Positions 8,472 to 17,289 of a stretch of DNA of 64,000 nucleotides are shown piece by piece. The notes beneath the pieces are model-generated. The model was not told the DNA's origin, ran no database searches, and was given only the letters and a program-made list of their open reading frames with translations. The DNA lies in the NCBI GenBank assembly GCA_963781675.1, contig CAWAGF010000001.1, positions 868,001 to 932,000 of the forward strand, in the 5' to 3' direction. This DNA is from SCTD01 sp963781675 (lineage in GTDB: Bacteria; Actinomycetota; Actinomycetes; Mycobacteriales; SCTD01). The position numbers and the translations under genes are program-made. The first letter of the stretch is position 1; every line of letters begins with the position of its first letter.

Positions 8472-8498
8472 TAGATGATTGCTTCCGCAATCAGTCTA
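8472..8498. promoter_or_regulatory. Palindromic operator-like site upstream of wrbA
   Basis: The sequence contains GATTGC (8477-8482), a TTCC spacer, and GCAATC (8487-8492), nested inside TAGA (8472-8475) and TCTA (8495-8498). This size and symmetry is typical of MarR/HxlR-type dimer sites. It sits in the wrbA leader and also upstream of the divergent sigma factor gene, so it could influence either. Confidence 0.5.
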
Positions 8499-8593
8499 CC
8501 GTTCTGCCCCGGTTGCGCCCGCCCGTGGTGGACAATGGGACGACCGGGCGCCGTGTCGTGCGTCCTGTCAGGTGAGTGCGCCGGAGGAGAGCT

Positions 8594-9907
8594 GTGCAGG
8601 ACGAGGGAGCGGTCGCGGACACGCCGTCCGTCGCTGACCGCGTGCTGCACTCCGACCCGCACGACTTCGCCGGCCTCTACATCCGCCACCGGGCGTCCTT
8701 CACGCTGCACGCCCGGCGCTACCTGCGCGACGCGCGCGACGCGGACGAGGTGGTGCAGGAGGCGTTCCTGCGGCTGTTCCTCGCGCTGCCCGAGCTCGAG
8801 ACCGAGCTCCAGGCGCTCGCCTACTGCCGTCGCACGATCACGAACCTCTGCATCGACCGCTTCCGCGCCCAGGCCCGCCGGCCGTCGCTGGTGGACCTCG
8901 ACTCCGCCGGCGCCATGGACCTCGCCGAGGACGACCCGGGCGACCCCGTCGTGCGCGCCGAGGACGCCGCCATGGTGCGCGCCGCGCTCTCGCTGCTGTC
9001 CCCGCTGCACCGCGCCGCGCTCGTCAAGCGCGAGATCGAGGAGAAGCCGGTCCCGGTCATCGCCGCCGAGCTGGACATCCCGGAGGAGAGCGTCAAGCAC
9101 GTCCTCTTCCGGGCCCGCCGGGCACTGCGCCGGATCCTGGCGTCCACGTCGCTGGCCCCCGGCTCGGACGCCGAGCTGGCGGGCGCCCTGGGCAAGGCCG
9201 CCCGGGCCTCCTCCGGCGGTCTCGCCGCGTTCCTGCTCCTGCTGGTCCTGGGCCTCGGGACGGGGCCGGACCTGCGGGCCATCCCCGTCGTCGGGGCCGA
9301 CTTCCCGGAGCTGATCCCGGTCACGGAGATCGCGCACGCCGTGGGGGACGCCGTCACGACCGTCGCGACCAGCGTCGCGGACGGCGTGGCCGGGGCGGTC
9401 ACGGCCTCCGGCGGCGGTTCCGCGGTCGAGGCGCAGCCGGCGCCGGACGCGGCCGTCCCGCTGCCGGTCGCCGAGCCCTCTCCGTCGCCGTCCGCCGTGC
9501 CGGCGGCCGTCATGGCCGTCCCCGTGTCGTCTGCGGCGCCCGTGGCGGCGACGCCCGCCGCCGCGGCGACCCCTGAGTCCTCGCCCGTGGGCCCGCCCAG
9601 CCCTTCTGCGGCACCCAGCGTGCTCGAGCAGCCCAGCCCGCGCGCGTCGAGCGCGCCCTCCCCGGCGCCCGAGCAGTCGTCCTCCGCGGAGCCGACGGCG
9701 TCGCCGGAGCCGGGCGCGGCCCCGCCCGAGCGCAAGAGCAGCCGCAAGCCGAGGTCGTCGCCGAGCCCGTCGCCCTCGACGGCGCAGCCGCAGGCGCAGG
9801 ACCCGGAGGCGTACCAGACCGACGGCCTCGAGTACGTCCTGGACGAGGACGGCGAGACCCTGGTGCTCGTGCCGCTGGGCCAGACGAGTCGGGACTGGCG
9901 GGGCTAG
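8594..9907 (+). CDS. ECF-like sigma-70 factor fused to a membrane anchor and Ser/Pro/Ala-rich tail
   Basis: A 437-residue protein. Residues about 20-95 form region 2 (LYIRHRASFTLHARRYL, DADEVVQEAFLRLF). A region 4 helix-turn-helix follows (LSLLSPLHRAALVKREIEE, then IAAELDIPEESVKHVLFRAR). A hydrophobic segment (SSGGLAAFLLLLVLGLG) follows at about residues 205-230. The remaining ~210 residues are low-complexity Ser/Pro/Ala ending in a short acidic end (LEYVLDEDGETLVLVPLG). The layout suggests a membrane-tethered sigma factor with an exported tail. GTG 8594 follows GGAGGAGA at good spacing; an in-frame GTG at 8576 is less likely. It is convergent with the O-antigen-ligase-like gene and has no adjacent anti-sigma gene. 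Confidence 0.85.
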   Translation: MQDEGAVADTPSVADRVLHSDPHDFAGLYIRHRASFTLHARRYLRDARDADEVVQEAFLRLFLALPELETELQALAYCRRTITNLCIDRFRAQARRPSLVDLDSAGAMDLAEDDPGDPVVRAEDAAMVRAALSLLSPLHRAALVKREIEEKPVPVIAAELDIPEESVKHVLFRARRALRRILASTSLAPGSDAELAGALGKAARASSGGLAAFLLLLVLGLGTGPDLRAIPVVGADFPELIPVTEIAHAVGDAVTTVATSVADGVAGAVTASGGGSAVEAQPAPDAAVPLPVAEPSPSPSAVPAAVMAVPVSSAAPVAATPAAAATPESSPVGPPSPSAAPSVLEQPSPRASSAPSPAPEQSSSAEPTASPEPGAAPPERKSSRKPRSSPSPSPSTAQPQAQDPEAYQTDGLEYVLDEDGETLVLVPLGQTSRDWRG

Positions 9908-9946
9908 CAGACCGGTGCTGCGCCGCGTCGGCCAAGACCTCTCGGG

Positions 9947-11932
9947 CTAGCTGGCGGCCCTGAGCTTGGCCAGCTCCGCCGTCGCCTTGGCGTCGGTGGG
10001 CGTGACGAGCAGGGCCTGCTCGTAGGCCTGGACGGCACCGGAGCGGTCTCCCGTGACCTGCCTCGCGTCCCCGAGCGGCGTCCACAGCGGCCCCTTGGCG
10101 GGCGTGCGCTGGAGCGCAGCCTCCAGGATCTCGAGCGCGGCCGCCGCCCCGCCGTGGCGCAGCTCGAAGGTGGCGGCTGCGGCAACGGTGGCGGGGTTGT
10201 AGGGGTCCTGCGCGAGAGCCTGCCGGTGGTAGCGGCGAGCCCGGTCCAGCTGCTGCTGCTCCTCGGCCACCCGCGCGGCTGCTTCGAGCACGGAGATGTC
10301 CGAGGGATCGGCCTCGATCGCGCGGTCGTACGCCGTCAGCGCCGCCGCCGGCTGCCGGACGTTGGTGAGCAGCGACGCCTCGCGGCTCCACGGCAGGCTC
10401 CGCCCCGGCAGCAGGTCGGCGGCGTGCTGGTAGGCCTCGAGGCTGGCGTTGCCGTCCCCCGTCCGCAGGGCCTCGTCCCCGCTCGCGATGGCCAGGTCAG
10501 CCCGCAGCGGCGTCAGGGAGAACCAGAGGGCCGCGACGGTGAGCAGTCCGACCACGGAGAGAGCCACGAGGTCGACCCCCGTGAGGTCGCGCGTGCGGGT
10601 TCCGAGCTGGACCGCCTGGCGGCGGCCCGGTCTCGCCGGCTCGGGTGGCGGCAGCGCGCCAGGCAGCCGGACGTGCTTCACCTTCCCGGTGCCGGAGGCC
10701 ACGACCACGGCAGCCGCCAGGACGAAGTTCAGGACCACCAGCGGCACCTGGTCGATGGAGACCAGCGACTGGACCTGGTAGGCGACCCAGGCGCCACCGA
10801 CGCCGGCCAGGCGCAGGCGTGCGTCGCCCTGCAGCCGCCTCATCCCCTGCAGCAGCGCCCACGAGGTCGCGATCACGACCAAGGCGTAGGCAACCGCCAC
10901 GACGAGCCCACCGGTGGCGAGGAGGTGGAGCGGCACGGAGTGGGCGGCGTCCGTGTAGTCCCCGCCACCGAGCGCGCTGACGTTGTCCAGCGGCCGTGAG
11001 GTGCGCCAGTTGCGGCCGTAGTGGTCGATCCCGACCCCGAGGACCGGCTCCTTGCGCCACATGTCCATGGCGGCGTTCCAGTACCAGCGCCGCGTCTGGA
11101 AGCTGCCGGCACCGAACAGCCGGGCTGCCGGGCCGAGTCCCTTCACGCCCAGCGCGAGGGTGAGACTGCCGCCCACCGTGGCCAGGGCGAGGGCCGCCAA
11201 CCCCGCCCGACGTCGTGTCCCGTGCTGGTCGAGAAGCCAGGCCAGCACGACGACCCCGCTGCCGGTCATGGCGCAGAGCGGACCCTGCGCGGCGCTCGAC
11301 AGCACCGCCAGCAGGGTCAGCGCGACCGCACCCGCGGCAGCCGTCCAGCGCCACCGGGCCGGAGCGACGGCGCGCAACGAGAAGGAGAGGAAGAGCGGGA
11401 CGCAGATGCCCAGGTACGCCGAGGCGAAGTTGGGGTTGCCGAGGGCAGCGATGAGCGGGTTGAAGTCGTTGGCCCAGTTGATCGCGTCGAGCCCGAGGAG
11501 CTGGAGGGCGCCGTAGGCCGCGGTGAACCCGCCGGCGAGGGCCAGACTCACCTCCACCACCCACAAGTGGTCTGACCCTGCACGCAAGGTCGAGACGCCG
11601 AGGAGCATGCAGGTCGTGTAGAGGAGGAGCCCCGCAAGACGGCCGGGTGTGCCGAGCACAGCAGTCGTGGCGCTCGGACTCCCTACAGCAGCGACGACCA
11701 GAGCAACGCTGAGGACTGCCAGCGCGGTGGGGAAGACACCGACGGGCATCACCCCCTCACGGTGCCGGGCGAGCCGGTAGAGGGCTGTGCTGACGCAGGC
11801 GACCGCTGCCGCGACGACCACCACCAGCTTGACGACGTTCACCGGGTCCGCGGCGGCCGGGAGGAACAGGACGGCGCTCAGCGCCAGGGCCGTACCGACG
11901 AACGCAGCCTCTGCGCGGGACGTGGAGGGCAT
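9947..11932 (-). CDS. O-antigen ligase/Wzy-like membrane protein with C-terminal TPRs
   Basis: A 661-residue protein. The first ~470 residues contain about ten to twelve membrane segments with a large periplasm-facing loop (RRWYWNAAMDMWRKEPVLG, VGIDHYG), the Wzy_C/O-antigen ligase signature region. The last ~170 residues are tetratricopeptide repeats (AYQHAADLLPG, AYDRAIEADPSDISVLEAAA, AYEQALLVTPTDAKA). Such proteins polymerise or ligate lipid-linked glycans outside the membrane. It is the only polymerase candidate near the glycan locus, and no Wzz-type chain-length regulator is visible, so the TPR part may be regulatory. Its start faces the first surface-protein gene. Confidence 0.83.
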   Translation of the reverse strand: MPSTSRAEAAFVGTALALSAVLFLPAAADPVNVVKLVVVVAAAVACVSTALYRLARHREGVMPVGVFPTALAVLSVALVVAAVGSPSATTAVLGTPGRLAGLLLYTTCMLLGVSTLRAGSDHLWVVEVSLALAGGFTAAYGALQLLGLDAINWANDFNPLIAALGNPNFASAYLGICVPLFLSFSLRAVAPARWRWTAAAGAVALTLLAVLSSAAQGPLCAMTGSGVVVLAWLLDQHGTRRRAGLAALALATVGGSLTLALGVKGLGPAARLFGAGSFQTRRWYWNAAMDMWRKEPVLGVGIDHYGRNWRTSRPLDNVSALGGGDYTDAAHSVPLHLLATGGLVVAVAYALVVIATSWALLQGMRRLQGDARLRLAGVGGAWVAYQVQSLVSIDQVPLVVLNFVLAAAVVVASGTGKVKHVRLPGALPPPEPARPGRRQAVQLGTRTRDLTGVDLVALSVVGLLTVAALWFSLTPLRADLAIASGDEALRTGDGNASLEAYQHAADLLPGRSLPWSREASLLTNVRQPAAALTAYDRAIEADPSDISVLEAAARVAEEQQQLDRARRYHRQALAQDPYNPATVAAAATFELRHGGAAAALEILEAALQRTPAKGPLWTPLGDARQVTGDRSGAVQAYEQALLVTPTDAKATAELAKLRAAS

Positions 11933-12252
11933 GTCGCAGGCTATTCCGAGGCGCCGGTGCTCCTGTGACGGGTGTGCTCGCGGTAACGTCCCGTCCGTCC
12001 CGTACGCCCCGAGGTGTACGGCGGCGACAGCGAAGACGCACCGCGAGCAGAACCTCCGGCTCCTGGCGCGACCCGAGCCGTGCGCCGTCGTCCTTCAAGG
12101 GTGTAAGGATGCTTCGGTCCGACCTCATGGGCTGAGGACACGCTGATCAGGTGCCCTCGGCAGGGCTCGAAGGGCAGTACCCGGACCGCGGCACAGGAGC
12201 TGCGGGCCGGTACGGGCAGCCACGCTGGCTGTTCGAATCGAAAGGAACGTGC
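11933..12252. other. 320-bp divergent intergenic region before the first surface-protein gene
   Basis: This interval separates the divergent polymerase and surface-protein genes and must carry both promoters. I see no convincing RNA gene or riboswitch and no strong terminator. An AAAGGAACG sequence just before ATG 12253 is a plausible ribosome-binding site. The rest has no recognisable feature. Confidence 0.6.
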
Positions 12253-14719
12253 ATGTCGCGAACGTCGCAGGCGCTCAAGCGCCTCGGTGTGTCCGCGGTC
12301 TGTGCTGTGACGGTCATCGGCGTGGCGCCGGCTTTCTCCGCGCCCGCTCTGGCCAACCACACGACCACGGGCATCACGCTCTCCCCGGACACCCAGAGCA
12401 CGCCTGCTGGCACCTGCCAGCAGTTCACGGCCACGGTGACCTTCAACAACACCAACGGCACCGACACCGCCATCGTGGACGTCACCGCCGACCCCCGCAC
12501 CACCGAGGACGTCGAGTTCTGCACGCTGAGCTCTGACGGCACCACGCAGACCACGACCGTCGACAACGCCGGCAACGCGGGTCAGCAGGGCACCGTCGGT
12601 CGCCAGACCGGCGGCCCCGGCGTCACCGAGAACCGCGAGTTCACGGTCACGTCGACGCCGGGCACCAACACGGCCAGCGTCACCTTCGGCGTCTTCTCCA
12701 ACGCGCCCGGCACGGTCGACGTGACGGCGTTCCTCGAGAACACCGCCACCTCCACCGGCAACGGCACCCGCGACGGCGCGGAGCAGGGCGACACCTCCGT
12801 CGCCGTCTTCACCGCCGGCGGTCAGGACGCGGTCACCCGCGTCGACGCCGAGCCGGAGACCGGCAGCGGCATCCAGGGCCAGAGCTACTCGTTCACGGCC
12901 CGCGTCTTCAACTCCGCGGACCAGCCGGTCCCCGGCGTGCAGGTCTACTACGACGTGCTCACCGGCCCGGACGCGAACAACACCGGTATCAACAACGGCA
13001 CCAACACCTCCAGCGGCACCTTCGCCTGCGGTGTGACCAACCAGACCGGTACCGCTTCCTGCACCCTGAACAACAACGGGACCCCCGGCACCGACACCGT
13101 CCGCGTCTTCGCGGACAACTCCGGTGACCAGGACAGCAACCCGGTGACGCCGACCCGTACGGGTGCTTTCGACCCGAACGAGGCCTTCGACGACATCACG
13201 GTCAACTTCGTCGCGCCGGCTGCTGCCGGCACGACGCTGGAGCTCACCTGCGCCTCGGTCCGCACGAACGTCGCGGGCGACCAGTGCCAGAACCCCCTCA
13301 GCGAGAACTCCGAGGTCTTCACGGCCACGGTGCGCAACGCTGCGGGCGCACCGCTGAGCGGTGTGCCGGTCAACTTCGCCATCAGCCAGCAGGCGAGCGA
13401 CCTCGGCACGACCAACTCGTCCGGGCAGACGGAGCGCGCGGAGACGCTCGTGCCGGCTTCCTGCACGACCGGTGCCGACGGCACCTGCACCACCACGCTG
13501 AACAACCCGCAGAGCTTCGAGAACGAGTCGTTCACGGTCAGCGCCACGCGTCCAGGTCTCCAGCGGTGCCGGCAACAACGGCGGCGCGGGTGGCACCGGC
13601 GGCAACACGCTGGTGGACTTCGCCACGAAGACCTTCCGGACCGCTCAGCCGACTGAGGCCCGCTTCCTGGACCTCACGCCTGAGACGCAGACCGTCCCGA
13701 CCACGGGCGTCGCCGCCGTCACCGCGACGGTCACCGACCGCTCCGGCATCCCGGTCCCGAACGTGTCCGTCGCGTTCTCCGAGGACGGCACCGGTCGCTT
13801 CACCAACGGCAGCAACCAGACCGGCTGCACCACGGGGGCCCAGGGCACCTGCCGCGTCGAGCTGTCCACCACCACCCAGGAGGGTGCGGGCAGCACCACC
13901 GTCACCGGCACCATCCGCACCACGGCGACGGCGAACGACGAGGAGTGCGAGCAGCTCGCCAACAACACTGGTCGCACCGGTGGCATCAACAACACCAACA
14001 ACAACGCCCCCGGCGCTGCTGCCGGTCGTTGCACGGACACCGCTGCCGTCACCTTCGGCAACGGCTCCCCCAGCCCGAGCGCCAGCACCCCGGTCAGCCC
14101 GGGTGCGAGCACTCCGGCCAGCCCGGGCCCGTCCGGCTCGGCGACGCCGTCCGGCCCGCCGGCGGCTGCCTGCACCGTTCCCGCGACCATCTCGCTGGAC
14201 CGCAGCACGATCATCGCGACCGGTTCTGCCGTCGTGACCGTCCGTGCGACGCCGAACAGCGTCATCGACCTGTTCGCGTACAGCCGCCCGTCCACCACGT
14301 TCCGCGTGGCGCGTTCGGCCGAGTTGGGTGCCGACGGCACGACGACCTTCCGGATCGTCCCGCCGACGAACACCCGTCTCTACGTGCAGCAGCGTGGTTG
14401 CAACGCCTCGCCGAGCATCGTGCTCAACGTCCGGACCCAGATCAGCCTGGACGTGGTCCGCAACGGCGTGCGCAACTACACCTTCAGCGGGCGGCTCCTG
14501 CCGGCCCGTCCGGGTGGCCTCATCGCCAGCCTGTACCGCGTCACCAACGACGGTCGCCAGATCCTGACCGCCCAGACGCGTGCCAACGCCAGCGATGGTC
14601 GCTACACGATCGTTCGTCAGTTCACGGGCTCGGGCCGCTTCGGCTTCGTCGTCCGCACCGGCCAGGACCTGCAGAACGCGCCTGGCTCCTCCAACGTCCG
14701 TTCGCTCGCTGTCTTCTAG
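12253..14719 (+). CDS. Secreted bacterial Ig-like protein with conserved C-terminal module, paralogue 1 (one frameshift)
   Basis: An approximately 820-residue exported protein. The signal peptide is MSRTSQALKRLGVSAVCAV ending near APALA. Ig-like beta domains follow (VPGVQVYYDVLTG; LDLTPETQTVPTTG, then VTATVTDRSGIPVPNV), like Big_1/invasin domains. A Ser/Pro/Gly linker at about codon 610 leads to a ~180-residue C-terminal module. That module has two cysteines (PAAACTVPATISLD and QQRGCNASPS) and the ending RSLAVF. There is no LPXTG motif or C-terminal membrane helix. The frame shifts at about 13545. Two paralogues lie at 38.7 and 41.3 kb beyond the glycan genes. A structural or adhesive surface role is inferred. 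Confidence 0.8.
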
Positions 14720-14797
14720 AGCGCGCTGACGTAGGAACTGCTCGAACCGTCGGGGCGGGTTCGCCAGAGCCCGCCCCGATGGGGCACCACCTGAACG
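14633..14797 (+). repeat. Direct repeat, left copy (3' end and downstream of surface protein 1)
   Basis: Positions 14633-14710 (78 bases of coding sequence) are identical to 43197-43274. Similarity continues through the stop codon into the downstream hairpin and ends near 14797 (CACCACCTGAACG). The two copies have the same orientation and bracket about 28.5 kb. Confidence 0.9.
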
Positions 14798-14838
14798 TCG
14801 CAGGTTGAGGGGCGGCCCCTGACGGGGGGCCGCCCCTT
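14750..14838 (+). terminator. Tandem hairpins downstream of surface protein 1
   Basis: The first hairpin pairs TCGGGGCGGG (14750-14759) with CCCGCCCCGA (14770-14779). The second pairs GGGGCGGCCCC (14809-14819) with GGGGCCGCCCC (14826-14836) and is followed by TTCT. Strong GC hairpins like these act as terminators in actinobacteria. The first is shared with the region after surface protein 3. Confidence 0.8.
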
Positions 14839-14881
14839 CTGCTGCCTGAAGCCGAAGCCGCGCCACCTAGACTCGTCCGCG

Positions 14882-16171
14882 ATGTCCAGCCCCAGGAGTG
14901 CCGTGAGCCAGCGCCATGTCGTCGTCATCGGACAGGGCTACGTGGGCCTGCCGCTCGCCGTGGCAGCGGCCCGCTCCGGACGACGCACAGTGGGCGTCGA
15001 CCTCGACAAGACCCGCGTCGACCAGCTCAACGGCGGCGGCAGCCCCGTGGGAGACATCAGCGACGCGGAGCTCCAGGAGCAGCTGGCAGCCGGCCGCTAC
15101 ACGGCCACGTCCGACTTCGCGCAGGTGCGGGACGCCGACGTCGTCGTCCTCTGCGTGCCGACGCCGTACCACAACGACGCCCCCGACCTGTCGTACATCG
15201 AGGGGGCGGCCCGTGAGGTGGGGCGCCACCTCGCCCCGGGGACGCTCGTGATCCTGGAGTCGACGACCTACCCCGGCACGACCGAGGAGGTGCTGCTGCC
15301 GATCCTCGAGCAGGCGTCCGGGCTGACCGGCGGCGCCGACCTGCACGTGGCCTTCAGCCCCGAGCGCATCGATCCGGGCAACCCGACCTACGGCCTGCAC
15401 AACACGCCGAAGATCGTCGGGGGGCTCACCGCCCGAGGCCACCGACCGGGCGGCGACCTTCTACGGCGGCTTCGTGGAGAAGGTCGTCCGGGTGAGCGCG
15501 CCCAAGGCGGCCGAGATGGCCAAGCTCCTCGAGAACACGTTCCGGCACATCAACATCGCCCTCGTCAACGAGCTCGCGATCCTGTGCCAGGACCTGGACG
15601 TCGACGTCTGGGAGGTCATCGACGCCGCTGCCTCCAAGCCGTTCGGCTTCATGCCCTTCTACCCCGGCCCCGGCGTCGGCGGGCACTGCATCCCGGTCGA
15701 CCCGATGTACCTGTCGTGGCGGGTGAAGCAGTTCGGCGGAGCGGCGAAGTTCATCGACCTGGCTCGGGACGTCAATGCCGGCATGCCGCTCTACGTCGTC
15801 CAGCGCGTGCAGGATCTGCTCAACGACGCGCGAGCGCTCGCTGAAGGGCGCCCGCATCCTCATCCTCGGGGTGGCCTACAAGCCCAACATCAGCGACATG
15901 CGCGAGTCACCCGCGCTCCCGCTCGATCGAGCTGTTGCGCAAGAAGGGGGCGACCGTCACCTACGCCGATCCGCACGTGCCGGTGCTGAGGCTCGCGGAC
16001 GGCTCGTCGCTGCACGCGGTGGAGGCGGCCGGTGCCGCCCGGGAGGCGGACTGCGTCGTCCTCGTGACGGCCCACGCCGACGTCGACCACGCCGCGCTGG
16101 TGGCCGACGCGTCCCTGGTCTTCGACACCCGCAACGCACTGGAGCCCGCAGCGCACGTGCACCGGCTCTAG
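14882..16171 (+). CDS. UDP-sugar 6-dehydrogenase (WbpA/WecC-like), three frameshifts
   Basis: A nucleotide sugar dehydrogenase of about 430 residues that oxidises C6 of an N-acetylhexosamine nucleotide to the uronic acid. The N-terminal NAD-binding loop is VIGQGYVGLPLAVAAARSG, followed by STTYPGTTEE and FSPERIDPGN. The catalytic cysteine is in GVGGHCIPVDPMYL, and the C-terminal domain has RILILGVAYKPNISDMRES. Frame breaks lie at about 15435, 15840 and 15920. With the oxidoreductase, aminotransferase and acetyltransferase at 19.7-22.5 kb, the most economical substrate is UDP-GlcNAc (WbpA role), but UDP-ManNAc (WecC) cannot be excluded. The end overlaps the convergent glycosyltransferase. Confidence 0.83.
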
Positions 16172-17289
16172 TCACGGGATCGGCCGGCGGACGCCAGCTG
16201 CTCGTACAACGCCTCGAGGCGGTCCACCACGGCCGGCAGGCTGTACCCCGAGATCGCGCGCCGGCGGCCTGCCTCGGCCAGCTGGGCTGCCCGATGTGGG
16301 TCGTCAAGCAGCCCGAGGACCACTCGTGCGAGAGCACCTGTGTCCGCCGGCGGGACGAGCGCTCCTGTGACCCCGTGCTCGATGGCCAGCTTCACGTCCT
16401 GGGTCTCGAACGCCACAGCGGGCACGCCCAGCACCTGGGCCTCCAGGACGGTGATGCCGATGAACCCCTCGACGACGCCCGGGCGCACGTAGACGTCGGT
16501 CGCGGCGAGCAGCCTGGTGATGTCGTGGCGCTCCCCGAGCAGGCGGACCCTCGAGGGCGTGTCGATCGTGGCGATCTGCGCCCTGAGCGCCTCCATGAGG
16601 TCCCCGCCGCCGACGACCAGGAAGACCACGTCGTCCCGCACCCCGACCACCTGCGCCGCAGCGCGGATGAAGAGCTCGTGGCTCTTGGTGGGGTCGAGCC
16701 GGCCGATGGTGGTGACGATCCGCGTCCCAGGGTCGAGCCCCAGCTCGGCGCGGACCGACGCCGCAGCGTCCGCCGGTGCCTGCGGCACGTCGACCCCCAC
16801 CACCGACATGCTGATGGTTCGGCGCCGGCGCACGGGGAGCCGGTGCACTGCCGCGCTGATGGCTGGCGCCATGAGGATGATCCGCTCCGCCCCGATCGTG
16901 GTCGCGTAGACCCTCAGCAGGGTCTTCCACTCCGGCTCTGCGGGATGCGTCTTCAGTCCCATGATCGACGCGACGACCGGAGGCCGCGGCGGGCGGCCGC
17001 GGGCCGCGCGGACGAGGGCGGCCGCCGATGCGGAGAAGACGTGCACGACGTCGGGCGCCTGCTCGTCCAGCACCTGGCGCAGAGCGCGGGCCGCCGCCGG
17101 CAGCGACCGCATCGACATCGCGAGGGGGAGGTGCCGGCCGCCTGCCTCCTCGAACGCCGGGACGAGCGCCCCGCCGGCGGTGGCTGCGAGCACCGTGTGG
17201 CCGCGAGCTGACAGCTCCCGGGTCAGCCGCACCAGGTTGGTCTCGATGCCGCCGACGTCGAGCTGGTTGGTGACGAGGAGGAGCTTCAC
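16168..17289 (-). CDS. Glycosyltransferase family 4 protein
   Basis: A 373-residue GT-B enzyme. It starts at GTG 17289 with VKLLLVTNQLDVGGIETNLV, the usual N-terminal Rossmann region of GT4. The C-terminal domain has TIGRLDPTKSHELFIRAA and GVVEGFIGITVLEAQVLG, where EGFIGITVLEA is the donor-binding E-x7-E motif. It probably adds one sugar to the lipid-linked repeat unit on the cytoplasmic face. The GTG overlaps the stop of the upstream glycosyltransferase, so the two are coupled. Donor and acceptor are unknown. Confidence 0.88.
   Translation of the reverse strand: MKLLLVTNQLDVGGIETNLVRLTRELSARGHTVLAATAGGALVPAFEEAGGRHLPLAMSMRSLPAAARALRQVLDEQAPDVVHVFSASAAALVRAARGRPPRPPVVASIMGLKTHPAEPEWKTLLRVYATTIGAERIILMAPAISAAVHRLPVRRRRTISMSVVGVDVPQAPADAAASVRAELGLDPGTRIVTTIGRLDPTKSHELFIRAAAQVVGVRDDVVFLVVGGGDLMEALRAQIATIDTPSRVRLLGERHDITRLLAATDVYVRPGVVEGFIGITVLEAQVLGVPAVAFETQDVKLAIEHGVTGALVPPADTGALARVVLGLLDDPHRAAQLAEAGRRRAISGYSLPAVVDRLEALYEQLASAGRSRD

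Noticed and set aside
12218..12245. TTCGAATC, resembling a tRNA T-loop
   Set aside because: No acceptor stem, D-loop or anticodon arm can be folded around it, and it directly precedes the surface-protein start.
11933..12252. Possible riboswitch in the leader of surface protein 1
   Set aside because: I found no conserved ydaO/c-di-AMP or other actinobacterial riboswitch core, only scattered GC pairings.
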